Shown: positions 27,864 to 41,132 of the stretch, in pieces
How positions within the stretch are numbered: position 1 is the stretch's first letter
How the letters are laid out: each line of letters starts with the position of its first letter
Source: Kushneria indalinina DSM 14324
Lineage (GTDB): Bacteria > Pseudomonadota > Gammaproteobacteria > Pseudomonadales > Halomonadaceae
Length of the DNA stretch: 64,000 nt
Direction: 5' to 3'
NCBI RefSeq assembly: GCF_003385845.1
Contig: NZ_QRDJ01000006.1
Coordinates: 248,001 to 312,000, forward strand
Position numbers and translations under genes: made by a program
Notes under the pieces: generated by a model
The model's input: only the letters and a program-made list of their open reading frames with translations
What the model was told of the DNA's origin: nothing
Databases searched by the model: none

Positions 27864-27887
27864 GATACCTGCTCGAAGGTGGGTATC
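27864..27887. promoter_or_regulatory. Dyad between AraC regulator and alcohol dehydrogenase
   Basis: GATACC and GGTATC flank a centre that itself contains ACCT ... AGGT, 35 bases before the alcohol dehydrogenase start. Possible regulator site; weak evidence. Confidence 0.3.
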
Positions 27888-27921
27888 CAGTTTTGACGCA
27901 TTACGCGCAGGAGAAGTATTC

Positions 27922-28989
27922 ATGTCGACCCCCGCCAAGGGCTATGCCGCCCATAGCGCTGAAACACCGCTCGCTCCCTGGAGCTTTGAGCGCCGTACGC
28001 CGCGCCCCGACGATGTCTCCATCGAGATCATGTACTGCGGCGTCTGCCACAGTGATCTTCACTTTGCCCGCGATGACTGGGGCATGGCCGCCTATCCGGT
28101 CGTCCCGGGGCATGAAATCGTGGGCCGTGTCACCGCCGTGGGCGATGACGTCACGAAGTACAAGGCAGGCGATATCGTGGGCGTGGGCTGCATGGTGGAT
28201 TCCTGCCGTCAGTGCAATTCCTGCAGCAGCGGTCTTGAGCAGTACTGCGCCGAAGGGTTCACCATGACCTATGGCAGCCCTGACCGGCACGACAATACTC
28301 TGACCCAGGGCGGCTATTCCGACTCGGTCGTGGTCAGCGAGCGATTCGTGGTGCGCATGCCCGAAGGCATCGATCTCAAATCCGCCGCACCGCTGCTGTG
28401 TGCCGGGATCACCACCTATTCACCGCTCAAGCACTACGGCGTCAAGCCGGGCGACAAGGTGGGTGTCATCGGTATGGGCGGTCTGGGCCATATGGGTGTG
28501 AAGCTTGCCAGTGCGCTGGGCGCCGAGGTCACGCTCTTTACCCGCTCCGAGTCCAAGGTCGCCGAGGCGAAAGAGCAGGGCGCCGATCATGTGGTGATCT
28601 CCACCGATGATGAGCAGATGGCCGCCATCACCGAGACCTTTGATTTCATGCTCGATACCGTCCCGGTTCAGCATGACATCAACCCCTACCTCAATGCGCT
28701 CAAGCCCGACGGCACGCATATTCTGGTGGGCCTGCTCGAGCCTATCGATCCGGCCGTCAGCGGCGCCAATCTGGTCTTTCGTCGCCGCGTGCTGGCCGGA
28801 TCGCTGATCGGCGGCATGCCCGAAACCCAGGAAGTTCTGGAGTTCTGCGCCGAACATGGCATCACCTGCGATGTCGAGATGATCAACATTGATCAAATCA
28901 ATGAAGCCTGGGATCGCATGCAAAAGGGCGATGTGCGCTATCGCTTCGTGATTGACATGGCCTCCATCAAGGAAGAGAACGCGGCCTGA
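27922..28989 (+). CDS. Zinc-dependent NAD(P) alcohol dehydrogenase, YahK/CAD-like
   Basis: A 355-residue medium-chain dehydrogenase that reduces aldehydes or oxidises alcohols. The catalytic zinc ligands are in MYCGVCHSDLHF and GHEIVGRV; the structural zinc cysteines are in CMVDSCRQCNSCSSGLEQYC. The Rossmann motif is GMGGLGHMGVKLA. LCAGITTYSPLKHYGVKPGDKVGV is typical of YahK and cinnamyl-alcohol-dehydrogenase-like enzymes. The start is fixed by CAGGAG 8 bases upstream; the longer frame upstream lacks any ribosome site. Terminated by a strong hairpin. Probably regulated by the divergent AraC protein. Confidence 0.92.
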   Translation: MSTPAKGYAAHSAETPLAPWSFERRTPRPDDVSIEIMYCGVCHSDLHFARDDWGMAAYPVVPGHEIVGRVTAVGDDVTKYKAGDIVGVGCMVDSCRQCNSCSSGLEQYCAEGFTMTYGSPDRHDNTLTQGGYSDSVVVSERFVVRMPEGIDLKSAAPLLCAGITTYSPLKHYGVKPGDKVGVIGMGGLGHMGVKLASALGAEVTLFTRSESKVAEAKEQGADHVVISTDDEQMAAITETFDFMLDTVPVQHDINPYLNALKPDGTHILVGLLEPIDPAVSGANLVFRRRVLAGSLIGGMPETQEVLEFCAEHGITCDVEMINIDQINEAWDRMQKGDVRYRFVIDMASIKEENAA

Positions 28990-29023
28990 TCCAATAGTTT
29001 CGCAGCACGATGCTGTCACGTTC

Positions 29024-29053
29024 AAACCGGTGCCCCAGGGCGCCGGTTTTTTT
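29024..29053 (+). terminator. Rho-independent terminator of the alcohol dehydrogenase gene
   Basis: An 11-bp stem (AAACCGGTGCC / GGCGCCGGTTT, one G-T pair), loop CCAG, then a T run. Confidence 0.9.
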
Positions 29054-29097
29054 ATATCATCATGCACGGCCCATACGGGCGGCAGACTCACCACTGA

Positions 29098-31552
<2,455 letters not shown>

Positions 31553-31556
<4 letters not shown>

Positions 31557-33040
31557 GGAACAGGCGGCACGGTCTCAAAGACTGGAGTGGTGGTGTTGCT
31601 GGCGGTAGCACGCTCAAGCGATGAGAATTGATGCTGACTGCGTTCTACCCAGCCCAGAATCTCTTCGTAACGTTTGATGTTGCGCACATAGAGTGCGGCC
31701 ACACTACCACGGGCAAAGCCGTGTTCCACGCGATTATACCAGTGGCTCTCCTGCAGGAGGGGCAGCATCTTTCTGATCGTGTCCCACTGATCGGGATCGA
31801 AGCCCTGAAGACGTGCCAGCCGTCGCGCATCATAGAGGTGGCCAAGCCCCAGATTATAGGCGGCCAGGGTCATCCACGTCCTGTCCGGTTCAGCAACCTC
31901 TTCCGGGATGCGGTCATGCAGATAGCGCAGATAGCGGGCGCCGCCGTCAATGCTCTGCTTCGGATCCTTGCGGTTGGACACGTTCATGTGCCGGGCAGTG
32001 TCCCGAGTCAGCATCATCAGCCCCTTGACGCCCGTGGGGGAGACGGCATCCGGCTGCCAGTGCGATTCCTGATAGCCCACGGCCGCCAGAAGCTTCCAGT
32101 CAAAGCCGGTGTTGCCGGCGGCACGCTTGAACTCGGGCATCCATTGATCCAGATGTGTCTGTGCCTGAGCGATAAAGCGCCGCGCACCGACATATTCAAG
32201 GTAGTCATCGTGGCCGAAATACTGCTGCGTCAGAAGTTCCAGATCGCCGGAGCGCCGCATCTGATGGATAAAGGCATTGGCACGCTCCACCAGGGAGGGG
32301 TCAGTACTGGCCGGGAAGGCCCATGCCAGGGTAACGGGCTCGCCGATGGTCAGCGCGCTGGCCACGTCCGGAAAGAACAGGCGGCTTAACTTGAACTCGT
32401 GCGCATAGACCACCGCCGCATCAAGCTCGCCGCTTTCCACCATTTTCAGAAGATCCGTGGTTTCAATGTCGGGGCTTTCCCGCCAGGTCAGGGACGGATG
32501 CGTTTTCTGCAGTTCATGTAGTACCTGACTGGTGCCGGCACCGGCGACCGTGCCAATGTCCAGACCGTCCAGATCCTCGATCGTTTTGGGCGTTGTCATG
32601 CCGCGCCGATACGCCACCATGGGCTGCATCGACATGATCGGCTGAGAGTAGGTCACGTCCTGGCGCTTTTGACCCAGCACCAGGCCTGCCGCCCCGATGT
32701 CGGTACGGCCATCGGCAACATGGTTCAGCACACCGTTGATGTGGTGATCATCCTCTACGGCAAGACTGACCCCCAGATCGTCGGCAAACCGGCGGAAAAG
32801 CTCGAACTCGAATCCGGTCGGCCCCTGTCGCCCCTCGTAAAAGGTGGTCGGTGTATTGCGTGTGGCAATGGCCAGAAAATCGCGCTGCTGGATGTCAGAC
32901 AGTGTGGTGCGGGGCATCATGGACGCTGGCATCATTTCTGCAGACCACGTCGAGATCGCGCGGGCAGGCGTCAGCAACAGCAAAAGCGCTGCCACAAGCC
33001 CTGCAATCCTTCGGGTTGTGCGTAGAAAGTGCCTGTACAT
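31553..33040 (-). CDS. mltF: Membrane-bound lytic murein transglycosylase F
   Basis: A 495-residue exported peptidoglycan lyase. A signal peptide ends around LTPARA (residue 28). Residues 50-280 are an SBP_bac_3 solute-binding-like domain (FLAIATRNTPTTFYEG, GFEFELFRRFADDLGV) and residues 310-440 an SLT domain with catalytic Glu325 in GYQESHW and the PTGVKGLMMLT motif. MltF cleaves the MurNAc-GlcNAc bond with formation of 1,6-anhydroMurNAc and is regulated by muropeptides through its N-terminal domain in Pseudomonas. The ribosome site is poor. It is co-transcribed with a GGDEF gene, which is unusual. Confidence 0.93.
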
Positions 33041-33046
33041 GGGGAG

Positions 33047-33058
33047 AAACGGCCGTTT
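33047..33058. promoter_or_regulatory. Perfect palindrome just upstream of mltF
   Basis: AAACGGCCGTTT, a 12-bp perfect palindrome, lies 6 bases before the mltF start codon in the 267-base divergent region with purL. It covers the place where a ribosome site would be, so it could be an operator or an RNA element. Function unknown; it could be chance. Confidence 0.3.
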
Positions 33059-33307
33059 GAAAGAGGCCTCAAGATACCGACGAGGGATGGCCCCGGCTAG
33101 TCGATGGGTCTTACCTGCACGATAGTCTCAGTCTTTCGACTGATATTCGCCCATTGGGCTCTTGCCTGGTCGACCTTCGCCTCACGGGGCGCTTTCCAGT
33201 ATGATGACGTGCTCGCCGCCTGGCGCTGTTTCAATACGGGGACAGCGGCAACCTGTGTCCCCGCACAACACCTCATTTCCTGTCAGTCAGTAGAGGCTTC
33301 GTTCGTC

Positions 33308-36300
33308 ATGCTCGAACTGCACGGCCAGAGTGCCCTTTCTTCCTTCCGTCACGCCCGTCTGCTTGCCCGTCTACGTGAGGCGATGCCGGGCGTGACAGGC
33401 GTGCATGCGATGCACCGCTATTTTCTGGACGTCGAGCAGGCGCCGGGGGCCGAGGCACTCGAGCGTCTTTGTGCGCTGCTGGAGGCCAGTGACAGTACCG
33501 CCCCGGTCCCGGCCGGCGCTCTTTATCTGGTCGTGCCGCGCTTTGGCACCGTCTCGCCGTGGTCTTCCAAGGCCACTGATATCGCCCATAACTGCGGGCT
33601 GCACGAGGTGCGTCGCATCGAAGCCGGCGTGGCCTACTTCATCGAAACCGACGCGCTGCCGTCAAGAGAAGAGGTCGAGGCGATCCGTCAGGTGCTGGCC
33701 GATCGCATGACGCAGACGGTGCTGGTGGACGCAAGCGATGCCGCAAAGCTGTTTCAGAGGCATCAGCCTGCCCCGGAAAGCCATGTCGATATTCTCCATG
33801 GCGGACGCGAGGCGCTGATGGCGGCCAATGTCACCCTGGGTCTGGCACTGGCCGAAGACGAGATCGACTATCTGGTCGAGTCCTTTACCGGACTTGGGCG
33901 CAACCCCAGTGATGTCGAACTGATGATGTTTGCTCAGGCCAACTCCGAGCACTGCCGCCACAAGATCTTCAACGCCGACTGGCGCATTGACGGACAGGCG
34001 CAACAACACTCGCTGTTCGGCATGATTCGCAATACGCACCAGTGCTCGCCGGACAACGTGCTGTCGGCCTACAGCGACAACGCGGCCATTATTCGTGGTC
34101 ATGAAGCGGGGCGCTTTCTGGCCGACAGCCGGGACTTTCGTTTTGTGACCCATCAGGAGCCGATCCACATCCTGATGAAGGTCGAAACGCACAATCACCC
34201 GACGGCCATTGCCCCCTATCCAGGGGCGGCGACCGGCGCCGGCGGCGAGATCCGTGACGAGGGCGCCACCGGTCGCGGTGGCAAGCCCAAGGCCGGCCTG
34301 ACCGGCTTTACCGTCTCCAACCTGCGTATCCCCGAGCTGTTACAGCCCTGGGAGGCGTTTGATTACGGCAAGCCCGAGCGCATCAAGAGCGCGCTGGAGA
34401 TCATGATCGAGGCGCCCATCGGCGCGGCGGCATTCAACAACGAGTTCGGCCGTCCGGCGCTCAACGGCTATTTCCGTACCTATGAGCATGATGTGGTCGG
34501 CCCGGCCGGCGTCGAGCGGCGCGGCTATCACAAGCCCATCATGCTCGCCGGCGGCTATGGCAGCGTGCGCGATGAACACGTGCTCAAGGGCGAGATCGCC
34601 GTTGGGGCAAGGCTGATCGTCATGGGCGGGCCGGCCATGCTGATCGGGCTGGGCGGCGGGGCGGCCTCATCGGTGGCCTCCGGCAGTACCAGCGATGCGC
34701 TGGATTTTGCCTCGGTGCAGCGCGATAACGCCGAAATGGAGCGCCGCGCCCAGGAAGTCATCGATCGCTGTATCGCGCTGGGCGAAGACAATCCGATCAG
34801 CTTTATCCATGACGTGGGGGCCGGCGGTCTGTCCAATGCGCTGCCGGAACTGGTCAAGGACGGCGGTCGTGGCGGACTGTTCAATCTGCGCGAGGTGCCC
34901 AGCGCCGAGCCGGGGATGACACCGCTGGAAATCTGGTGCAACGAGGCGCAGGAGCGCTATGTGCTGGCGGTGGCACCGGCATCGATCGAATATTTCGAGT
35001 CGCTGTGCGCGCGTGAGCGCTGCCCGTTCGCCGTGGTCGGTGAGGCGACCGAGGCGCACGAGATCACGGTGGTGGACAAGCACTTTGAGAGCCGCCCCAT
35101 TGATCTGCCCATGAGCGTGCTCTTTGGCAAGCCGCCGAAAATGCAGCGCAGCTTCGAGCGCCGCGAGACCGCCCAGCCGCCCCTGATGCTGGACAATCTG
35201 GACCTCAACGAGGCCATGGACCGGGTGCTGCAGCTGCCGGCGGTGGCCTCCAAAAGCTTTTTGATCACGATTGGCGACCGGACCGTGGGCGGCATGAGCG
35301 TGCGCGATCAGATGGTCGGCCCCTGGCAGGTGCCGGTGGCGGACTGTGCCGTCACCACGGCCTCCTTTGATACCCACGCCGGTGAGGCGATGGCGATGGG
35401 CGAGCGTACCCCCACGGCGCTGATTTCATCGGCCGCCTCGGCACGTCTGGCCGTGACCGAGGCGATCACCAACATCGCCGCGGCCCCCATCGAGGCCCTT
35501 GGCGATATCAAGCTGTCCGCCAACTGGATGAGTGCCGCCGATCACGAGGGCGAAAATCAGGCCCTGTATGACGCGGTCCATGCCGTGGGCATGGAACTCT
35601 GCCCGGCGCTGGGCATTGCCATTCCGGTCGGCAAGGATTCGATGTCGATGCGTACCGCCTGGCACGACGGCGAGCGCGACAAGTCCGTGACGGCACCGCT
35701 GTCGCTGATCATCTCGGCCTTTGCCCCGGTCAGTGATACCCGCAGGACCCTGACCCCGCAGCTCGACCCGGTTGATACCACCGAGCTTGTGCTGATCGAT
35801 CTCGGCCGCGGCAAGAACCGTCTGGGCGGCTCGGCCCTGGCTCAGGTCTACGGTCAGCTGGGCGCGCACGCACCGGATCTGGACAAGCCCGAGGATCTGG
35901 CCGGCTTTTTCAACGCTGTCCAGAAGCTCAATCGTGACGGCCGGCTGCTGGCCTATCACGACCGCAGCGACGGCGGGCTGCTGGCAACGCTGGCCGAGAT
36001 GGCCTTTGCCGGCCACTGTGGTCTTTCGGTCACGCTGGACAGCCTGGTACTCGATGCTCACCAGGCCACCGCGGCGCTGTTTGCCGAGGAGCCGGGCGCG
36101 GTGATTCAGATCCGTCGTGACGAGTTCGATGCTGTACAGGCTGTGTTTGAAGAGGCCGGATTGGGCGAATGTGTCCATCGCATCGGTGCGCCGACGCAGG
36201 ATGACCGCTTCTCGGTGACGCTCTATGACAGTGCGCTGATCGAGACCACGCGAGTGCACGCCATTCGCCGCTGGGCAGAAACCAGCTATCAGCTGCAGGC

Positions 36301-37207
36301 ACGACGTGACAACCCGGAGTGCGCTCGTCAGGAGTTTGACGCCCTTGACGAGACCCGTAACCCGGGGCTGCATGCCAGCCTGAGCTATGACGTTGACGAA
36401 GACGTGGCCGCACCCTTTATCAACCAGGGCGCAGCCCCCCGGGTGGCGATCCTGCGCGAGCAGGGCGTTAACGGCCAGCTGGAGATGGCGTGGAACTTCA
36501 CCAACGCCGGTTTTGAGGCCATCGACGTTCACATGTCGGACATTCTGGAAGGGCGCGTGGATCTGGCCGACTTCCAGGGGGCGGCGGCCTGCGGCGGCTT
36601 TTCCTATGGCGACGTACTGGGCGCCGGCGGCGGCTGGGCGAAGTCGATTCTCTTCAGTGAGCGTGGCCGCGAGCAGTTCACGCGCTTTTTCGAGCGCGAA
36701 GACACCTTTACGCTTGGCGTGTGTAACGGCTGTCAGATGCTCTCTCAGCTCAAGTCGCTGATTCCGGGGGCCGATCACTGGCCGCGCTTTGTACGCAACC
36801 TCTCCGAGCAGTACGAGGCGCGCGTGTCGATGGTGCGCGTCGAGTCGACACCGTCGCTGTTTCTGGCCGACATGGCCGGCTCACGAATGCCGATTGCCGT
36901 GGCGCATGGCGAAGGGCAGGCGCAGTTCCGTGACAGCGCTCATCTGCGTCAGGCGCAAAGCAGCGGCACGGTTGCGCTGCGCTATGTCGACAACTTCGGC
37001 GAGGTCACCACCGGCTATCCGGCCAACCCCAACGGCTCGCCGTCGGGCATTACCGGTCTCACCTCGCAGGATGGCCGCGTCACCATCATGATGCCGCACC
37101 CCGAACGTGTGGCGCGCGCCGTGACCAACTCCTGGCGCCCGGAAGAGTGGCGCGAGGCCGGCGGCTGGATGCGCATGTTTCGCAATGCCAGGAAGTGGGT
37201 GGGCTGA
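33308..37207 (+). CDS. purL: Phosphoribosylformylglycinamidine synthase (single-chain PurL)
   Basis: A 1299-residue enzyme of de novo purine synthesis that makes FGAM from FGAR, glutamine and ATP. Domains: N-terminal PurS-like region (1-150), linker, two AIRS-like halves ([47 protein letters not shown] in parts) and a C-terminal class I glutamine amidotransferase with the nucleophile in [10 protein letters not shown] and the His/Glu in VAHGEGQ and MMPHPERV. E. coli PurL is 1295 residues. A frame extension of 68 codons upstream lacks the family N-terminus and is rejected. Confidence 0.98.
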   Translation: MLELHGQSALSSFRHARLLARLREAMPGVTGVHAMHRYFLDVEQAPGAEALERLCALLEASDSTAPVPAGALYLVVPRFGTVSPWSSKATDIAHNCGLHEVRRIEAGVAYFIETDALPSREEVEAIRQVLADRMTQTVLVDASDAAKLFQRHQPAPESHVDILHGGREALMAANVTLGLALAEDEIDYLVESFTGLGRNPSDVELMMFAQANSEHCRHKIFNADWRIDGQAQQHSLFGMIRNTHQCSPDNVLSAYSDNAAIIRGHEAGRFLADSRDFRFVTHQEPIHILMKVETHNHPTAIAPYPGAATGAGGEIRDEGATGRGGKPKAGLTGFTVSNLRIPELLQPWEAFDYGKPERIKSALEIMIEAPIGAAAFNNEFGRPALNGYFRTYEHDVVGPAGVERRGYHKPIMLAGGYGSVRDEHVLKGEIAVGARLIVMGGPAMLIGLGGGAASSVASGSTSDALDFASVQRDNAEMERRAQEVIDRCIALGEDNPISFIHDVGAGGLSNALPELVKDGGRGGLFNLREVPSAEPGMTPLEIWCNEAQERYVLAVAPASIEYFESLCARERCPFAVVGEATEAHEITVVDKHFESRPIDLPMSVLFGKPPKMQRSFERRETAQPPLMLDNLDLNEAMDRVLQLPAVASKSFLITIGDRTVGGMSVRDQMVGPWQVPVADCAVTTASFDTHAGEAMAMGERTPTALISSAASARLAVTEAITNIAAAPIEALGDIKLSANWMSAADHEGENQALYDAVHAVGMELCPALGIAIPVGKDSMSMRTAWHDGERDKSVTAPLSLIISAFAPVSDTRRTLTPQLDPVDTTELVLIDLGRGKNRLGGSALAQVYGQLGAHAPDLDKPEDLAGFFNAVQKLNRDGRLLAYHDRSDGGLLATLAEMAFAGHCGLSVTLDSLVLDAHQATAALFAEEPGAVIQIRRDEFDAVQAVFEEAGLGECVHRIGAPTQDDRFSVTLYDSALIETTRVHAIRRWAETSYQLQARRDNPECARQEFDALDETRNPGLHASLSYDVDEDVAAPFINQGAAPRVAILREQGVNGQLEMAWNFTNAGFEAIDVHMSDILEGRVDLADFQGAAACGGFSYGDVLGAGGGWAKSILFSERGREQFTRFFEREDTFTLGVCNGCQMLSQLKSLIPGADHWPRFVRNLSEQYEARVSMVRVESTPSLFLADMAGSRMPIAVAHGEGQAQFRDSAHLRQAQSSGTVALRYVDNFGEVTTGYPANPNGSPSGITGLTSQDGRVTIMMPHPERVARAVTNSWRPEEWREAGGWMRMFRNARKWVG

Positions 37208-37247
37208 GCATGCCCGGCCTCAGATACGTCTGAGGCAAACCTGCGAT

Positions 37248-37278
37248 GAAAAAAAAGGGCCTCCAGAGGAGGCCCTTT
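37248..37278. terminator. Terminator between convergent purL and the monooxygenase-like gene
   Basis: An 11-bp stem AAAGGGCCTCC / GGAGGCCCTTT with an AGA loop. The long A run on the left gives a T run on the minus strand, so it serves the minus-strand gene best and probably purL as well. Confidence 0.85.
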
Positions 37279-37298
37279 CATGTGCGATGGCGTCACAC

Positions 37299-37622
37299 TC
37301 AGTTCTGAGGACGCTCGGCGGGGCTCAAAAAGCGTACCGTCGGTTCCTGTTCAAGCAGCGGGTCGGTGCCTTCCTTGAACGGCTGGTAGTGGGGCATGGC
37401 CATGTGGTTGTCAAAGGCGGCGCGGTCGGTGTAGACCTCATGAAGAATGACGGTGTTGCCATCCTCTTCCGGCACCAGCACATCAAACTGATGGCAACCG
37501 CTTTCGTTGGCCAGCGACTCGTTGGCGTCGTTGTGGGCCAGCGCCAGAAACGCATCGCGCTGGCCTTGCTTGATTCGAAATTCCGCCAGAACGACAAAAT
37601 TGGCATTGGTCGCGCTCATCAT
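37299..37622 (-). CDS. Antibiotic biosynthesis monooxygenase (ABM) domain protein, putative quinol monooxygenase
   Basis: A 107-residue ferredoxin-like-fold protein. FVVLAEFRIKQGQRDAFLAL, NESLANESGCHQFDVLVPEED and ILHEVYTDRAAFDNHMAMPHYQPF follow the ABM/YgiN pattern of a single domain that dimerises. Such proteins are cofactor-free oxygenases or stress-related proteins; the substrate cannot be read. It has its own terminator and is not in an operon with purL. Confidence 0.82.
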   Translation of the reverse strand: MMSATNANFVVLAEFRIKQGQRDAFLALAHNDANESLANESGCHQFDVLVPEEDGNTVILHEVYTDRAAFDNHMAMPHYQPFKEGTDPLLEQEPTVRFLSPAERPQN

Positions 37623-37697
37623 GATTCTCCCTGCAGCTATTGAGTGTTTCGAAAACAGTATGCGGCCTGCGGCGTTGATGCGGTCTCGGGCGCAGCG

Positions 37698-38111
37698 TCA
37701 ATGGACTCTGGGCGCCGGCCCCATGCCCATGCGTTCATGAAATTCGGCGACCGCGCTTCGCAGCAGCTCCAGAAGACCCGGTACCAGAGCCACACCCTGT
37801 TCGGGACCTTCTACAAACTGCTCCACACTGACATGAACGGCTTCGCCGTGGATGACGACCTTGGCCGCCTTGATGGCATTCATGACGTCATTGGCAATGT
37901 CGAGCAGCTGGGCGCGGTCGGTACCGGCGTCGGCCTGCCAGATGCCGGGTAGCATCAGCTGAAAAAAGGCCGGCTCGTCCTCGGCCACGACCAGCACGAA
38001 CTCCAGGCTTTCAAGCGTGATACGTGCGGCGTGAGTATCGATGGCTTCCACCTGGAAATCCATGGCGCCCAGGCCTTCAATGTAGTGCTCGATCTGTGTG
38101 TTGGCCTGCAT
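37698..38111 (-). CDS. YbjN-like small acidic protein
   Basis: A 137-residue protein without signal peptide or membrane segment. The pattern of an N-terminal strand-rich part ([21 protein letters not shown]) followed by [31 protein letters not shown] resembles the YbjN/type III secretion chaperone-like fold, where the N-x-x-N...K-x-A-K-V...S-x-E-Q pattern recurs. YbjN regulates motility and biofilm in enterobacteria, but that role cannot be transferred. Divergent from radD. The family assignment is tentative. Confidence 0.6.
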   Translation of the reverse strand: MQANTQIEHYIEGLGAMDFQVEAIDTHAARITLESLEFVLVVAEDEPAFFQLMLPGIWQADAGTDRAQLLDIANDVMNAIKAAKVVIHGEAVHVSVEQFVEGPEQGVALVPGLLELLRSAVAEFHERMGMGPAPRVH

Positions 38112-38197
38112 TGTGCGCCTCTTCGGTCACCAGAGGTGACGGTTTTAAACATCCAGCCAGTCCCGGAACTCAAGGATCACAGGATCAGTATAAGGAC

Positions 38198-40012
38198 ATG
38201 TCAGCGTCTTTAACGACACCCCCGCAGCTACGCCCTTATCAAAAGGAGGCCGTCGAGCGCGTCGTCGGTCATTTTCGCCGCAGCCACGACCCGGCCGTGG
38301 TGGTACTGCCCACCGGCAGCGGCAAGAGTCTGGTCATTGCCGAACTGGCGCGGATCGCCCGCGGACGCGTGCTGGTGCTGGCCCATGTGCGTGAACTGGT
38401 GGCACAGAATCATGCCAAATATGAGGCCTATGGGCTCAGTGCCGATATTTTCAGTGCCGGCCTCGGGCGACGGGACTCGCACCGCCAGGTGGTCTTTGGC
38501 TCGGTACAGTCTGTCATCAATGCCCTTGACGCGTTTAATGATGGCCAGTTCACGCTGCTGGTGATCGACGAATGCCACCGTGTGGCGCCCATGGTAGAGG
38601 ACAGCACGGACGGCAAGCGTCGCCAGCAGCCCGGCAGTTACCAGCGTGTGATTGATCATTTGCGGGCGAGTCGGCCGGATATCAAGGTACTGGGCCTGAC
38701 GGCGACCCCCTACCGACTGGGGCAGGGCTTCATCTATCACCGCCATTACCACGGTATGGTGCGTGGCCCGGAGACTTCCTTTTTCTGCGACTGCGTGTTC
38801 GAGCAGCCCCTGCGCGTCATGGTCAAACAGGGCTATCTGGCCGAACCCCGACGCGTGGATGCCGCCATCGCCCGCTATGACTTTTCGCAGCTGTCGCCGC
38901 GTGTGGGCGGCCAGTACGCCGAATCCGATCTTAACCGGGTGGTCAGCGGCAATCGGGCCACGCCCGTGATTATCGAGGATGTCATGGCCAATGCCCATGA
39001 CCGTCAGGGGGTGATGATTTTTGCCGCCACCGTGGCCCACGCTGAGGAGATCATGGGCTATCTGCCCGACACAGAAGCGGCACTGGTCACCGGGACCACT
39101 CCCGGGCGCGAGCGCGAACGGCTGATCGAGTCCTTCAAGGCGCGTGAGCTGAAATATCTGGTCAACGTGGCGGTACTGACCACCGGCTTTGACGCCCCGC
39201 ACGTGGATCTGATTGCCATTTTGCGCCCGACCGAATCGGTCGGACTCTATCAGCAGATTGTCGGGCGCGGGCTGCGTCTGTCGCCCGGCAAGCGTGATTG
39301 TCTGGTGCTGGATTATGCCGGCAACCCCTGGGAGCTATACGGTCCCGAAATCGATGCGCCACGTCCGGACAGCGACAGCGAGCCGGTGCAGGTCGAGTGC
39401 CCCGAGTGCGGCTTTGCCAACATCTTCTGGGGCAAGCGCGATGGCGAGCTGGTGATCGAGCATTTCGGCCGGCGCTGTCAGGGGCTGGTGGAGGATGAGC
39501 AGGGCAGGCCGGTGCAGTGCGACTTTCGCTTTCGCTACAAGGTCTGCGAGCAGTGCGGGGCGCAGAATGACATCGCGGCCCGGCGCTGCCATCACTGCCA
39601 GGAGCAACTGATCGATGCCGATGACAAGCTGCGTGATGCCCTCAAGCTCAGGGACGCCAGGGTGCTCAGGGTCAGCGGCATGATGCTGGAAGAGAGCGCC
39701 AACGGTCGTGGTCTGGCCCGGCTCAAGGTCACCTATGTGGATGAGGACGGCGCCACGCTCTCGGAGTGGTACGCCATGGAGACGCCCGCGCAGCGCACCG
39801 CCTTTTATCACGCCTGGCTGAAGCTGCACCTGCGCGCCCCGGGCAGCGACTGGCAGCCGAGCACGATTGATGAGGTGATCGCCTCGCGCGAGCGCCTGCG
39901 CCACCCGGATTTCGTGGTGGGGCGCAAGGTCGGGCGCTACTGGCAGGTGCGTGAGCGTCTCTTCGATTATGAAGGGCGCTATCGGCGCGCTGACAGTGCC
40001 GATGGCGCCTGA
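38198..40012 (+). CDS. radD: RadD-type (YejH) superfamily 2 DNA helicase/ATPase
   Basis: A 604-residue helicase-like ATPase involved in repair of double-strand breaks and crosslinks. [16 protein letters not shown] is the Q-motif region, Walker A is PTGSGKS (residues 38-44), motif II is D124-E-C-H127, and the C-lobe includes [33 protein letters not shown] in pieces. A cysteine-rich zinc module follows ([27 protein letters not shown]), as in E. coli RadD (586 residues). The C-terminal region contains a FDYEGRY stretch. The start is inferred from the alignment; AAGGA lies very close, with AGGAT further upstream as an alternative ribosome site. Confidence 0.9.
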   Translation: MSASLTTPPQLRPYQKEAVERVVGHFRRSHDPAVVVLPTGSGKSLVIAELARIARGRVLVLAHVRELVAQNHAKYEAYGLSADIFSAGLGRRDSHRQVVFGSVQSVINALDAFNDGQFTLLVIDECHRVAPMVEDSTDGKRRQQPGSYQRVIDHLRASRPDIKVLGLTATPYRLGQGFIYHRHYHGMVRGPETSFFCDCVFEQPLRVMVKQGYLAEPRRVDAAIARYDFSQLSPRVGGQYAESDLNRVVSGNRATPVIIEDVMANAHDRQGVMIFAATVAHAEEIMGYLPDTEAALVTGTTPGRERERLIESFKARELKYLVNVAVLTTGFDAPHVDLIAILRPTESVGLYQQIVGRGLRLSPGKRDCLVLDYAGNPWELYGPEIDAPRPDSDSEPVQVECPECGFANIFWGKRDGELVIEHFGRRCQGLVEDEQGRPVQCDFRFRYKVCEQCGAQNDIAARRCHHCQEQLIDADDKLRDALKLRDARVLRVSGMMLEESANGRGLARLKVTYVDEDGATLSEWYAMETPAQRTAFYHAWLKLHLRAPGSDWQPSTIDEVIASRERLRHPDFVVGRKVGRYWQVRERLFDYEGRYRRADSADGA

Positions 40013-40054
40013 CAGGGGCAGCATCAAACACGGTTATTCTGCTAAGGTTAAAAC

Positions 40055-40072
40055 CGCTGCCATCCGGCAGCG
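40055..40072. other. Small hairpin in the radD-pqqA gap
   Basis: CGCTGCC / GGCAGCG with an ATCC loop, 45 bases before pqqA. No T run, so weak as a terminator; it may mark the end of the radD transcript or the pqq leader. Confidence 0.35.
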
Positions 40073-40117
40073 TTATCACCATTGTGATGCGATCCATTTG
40101 CGATCAAGGAGTCTTTC

Positions 40118-40213
40118 ATGAGCTGGTCCGCCCCCGAAGTCAAGGAAATCAGTGCTGGTATGGAAGCCAGTGTTTACCTGCCTGCCGATATCGAAATCGA
40201 CATTGAAGAGTGA
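40118..40213 (+). CDS. pqqA: PQQ precursor peptide PqqA
   Basis: A 31-residue ribosomal peptide from which pyrroloquinoline quinone is made. It starts MSWSAPEV and carries Glu16 and Tyr20 in the invariant E-x-x-x-Y spacing (MEASVY), the two residues joined by PqqE. The tail after Tyr20 is 11 residues, acidic (PADIEIDIEE), longer than the 23-24-residue peptides of enterics and like the longer methylotroph type. A strong AAGGAG ribosome site is 6 bases upstream. The gene is too short for automatic callers; it is the first gene of pqqABCDE. Confidence 0.93.
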   Translation: MSWSAPEVKEISAGMEASVYLPADIEIDIEE

Positions 40214-40232
40214 CACAGCAGGTGCGCGGCGT

Positions 40233-41132
40233 TTGCGCGTTCGCGTACTGGGGTCGGCCGCCGGTGGCGGCCTGCCTCAATGGAACTGCCGCTGCGGCGT
40301 ATGCCGGCTGGCACGCGCCGAACCCCAGCGCGTTATCCCTCGAACCCAGTCCTCGATTGCCGTCTCCGTTGATGGCGAACACTGGGCGCTGATCAACTGC
40401 GCGCCAGAGGTGCTCAGTCAGCTGCAGCGCGATCCGGCGCTTCAGCCCGGTCGCGATGACCGTCATACCCCGATTCAATCGATTCTGGTCACCAATGGTG
40501 ATGTGGATCATATCGCGGGGCTTTTGAGCCTGCGCGAGCGTTCGCCGTTTCGCCTGTACGCCACGCCCGAAATACATGGCGTGCTGCGCGACAACCCGAT
40601 TTTTAACGTGCTCGCTCCCGACTGTGTCGAGCGACGCGACGTGGCGCTCGACAGCCGAATCGAGCTGCTGCCCGGGCTCATGGCGACCGTGTTTGCCGTG
40701 CCGGGCAAGACCGCGCTCTATCTGGAAGGTGATGAGGTGGAGATTGGCGCCGAGGGCGAGTCGACCGTAGGCGTCGAGTTCGAGCTGGATGGCCAGCGGC
40801 TTTACTACATTCCCGGCTGCGCCACCGTCACGCCCCGTCTGGCCGACCGGCTCGAAGGCGCCGCGGCGCTGCTCTTTGATGGCACCCTGTGGCGCGACGA
40901 CGAGATGCTTCGTGCCGGCGTCGGCCAGAAGACCGGACAGCGCATGGGACACATGTCGATGGCGGGTCCCGAAGGCAGCATGACGGCGCTGGCGGATTCA
41001 GACATCGGCCGCCGTGTTTTCATTCACATCAACAACACCAACCCCGTCCTGATCGAGGACAGCGCCGAGCGGCGCGAGGCCGAGGACGCCGGTTGGGAAA
41101 TTGCCTTCGACGGTATGGAGATCACGCCTTGA
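40233..41132 (+). CDS. pqqB: PQQ biosynthesis protein PqqB
   Basis: A metallo-beta-lactamase-fold protein, about 299 residues from the proposed TTG start. The family N-terminus is RVRVLGSAAGGGLPQWNCRC, preceded by the TTG at 40233 with AGGTG 8 bases upstream. An ATG at 40152 would place the start inside pqqA and add 27 residues with no counterpart in the family. The motif VTNGDVDHIAGLL matches the PqqB N-x-D-x-D-H site, and HINNTNPVL the C-terminal conserved region. PqqB probably hydroxylates the tyrosine part of the Glu-Tyr product; that is family knowledge. Confidence 0.9.
   Translation: MRVRVLGSAAGGGLPQWNCRCGVCRLARAEPQRVIPRTQSSIAVSVDGEHWALINCAPEVLSQLQRDPALQPGRDDRHTPIQSILVTNGDVDHIAGLLSLRERSPFRLYATPEIHGVLRDNPIFNVLAPDCVERRDVALDSRIELLPGLMATVFAVPGKTALYLEGDEVEIGAEGESTVGVEFELDGQRLYYIPGCATVTPRLADRLEGAAALLFDGTLWRDDEMLRAGVGQKTGQRMGHMSMAGPEGSMTALADSDIGRRVFIHINNTNPVLIEDSAERREAEDAGWEIAFDGMEITP

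Noticed and set aside
33104-33307. 68-codon N-terminal extension of PurL
   Set aside because: It has no counterpart in PurL and lies in the divergent promoter region with mltF; the ATG at 33308 gives family length.
35426-36778. 450-codon open frame antisense to purL
   Set aside because: A shadow of a strongly biased sense gene; no motif or ribosome site found.
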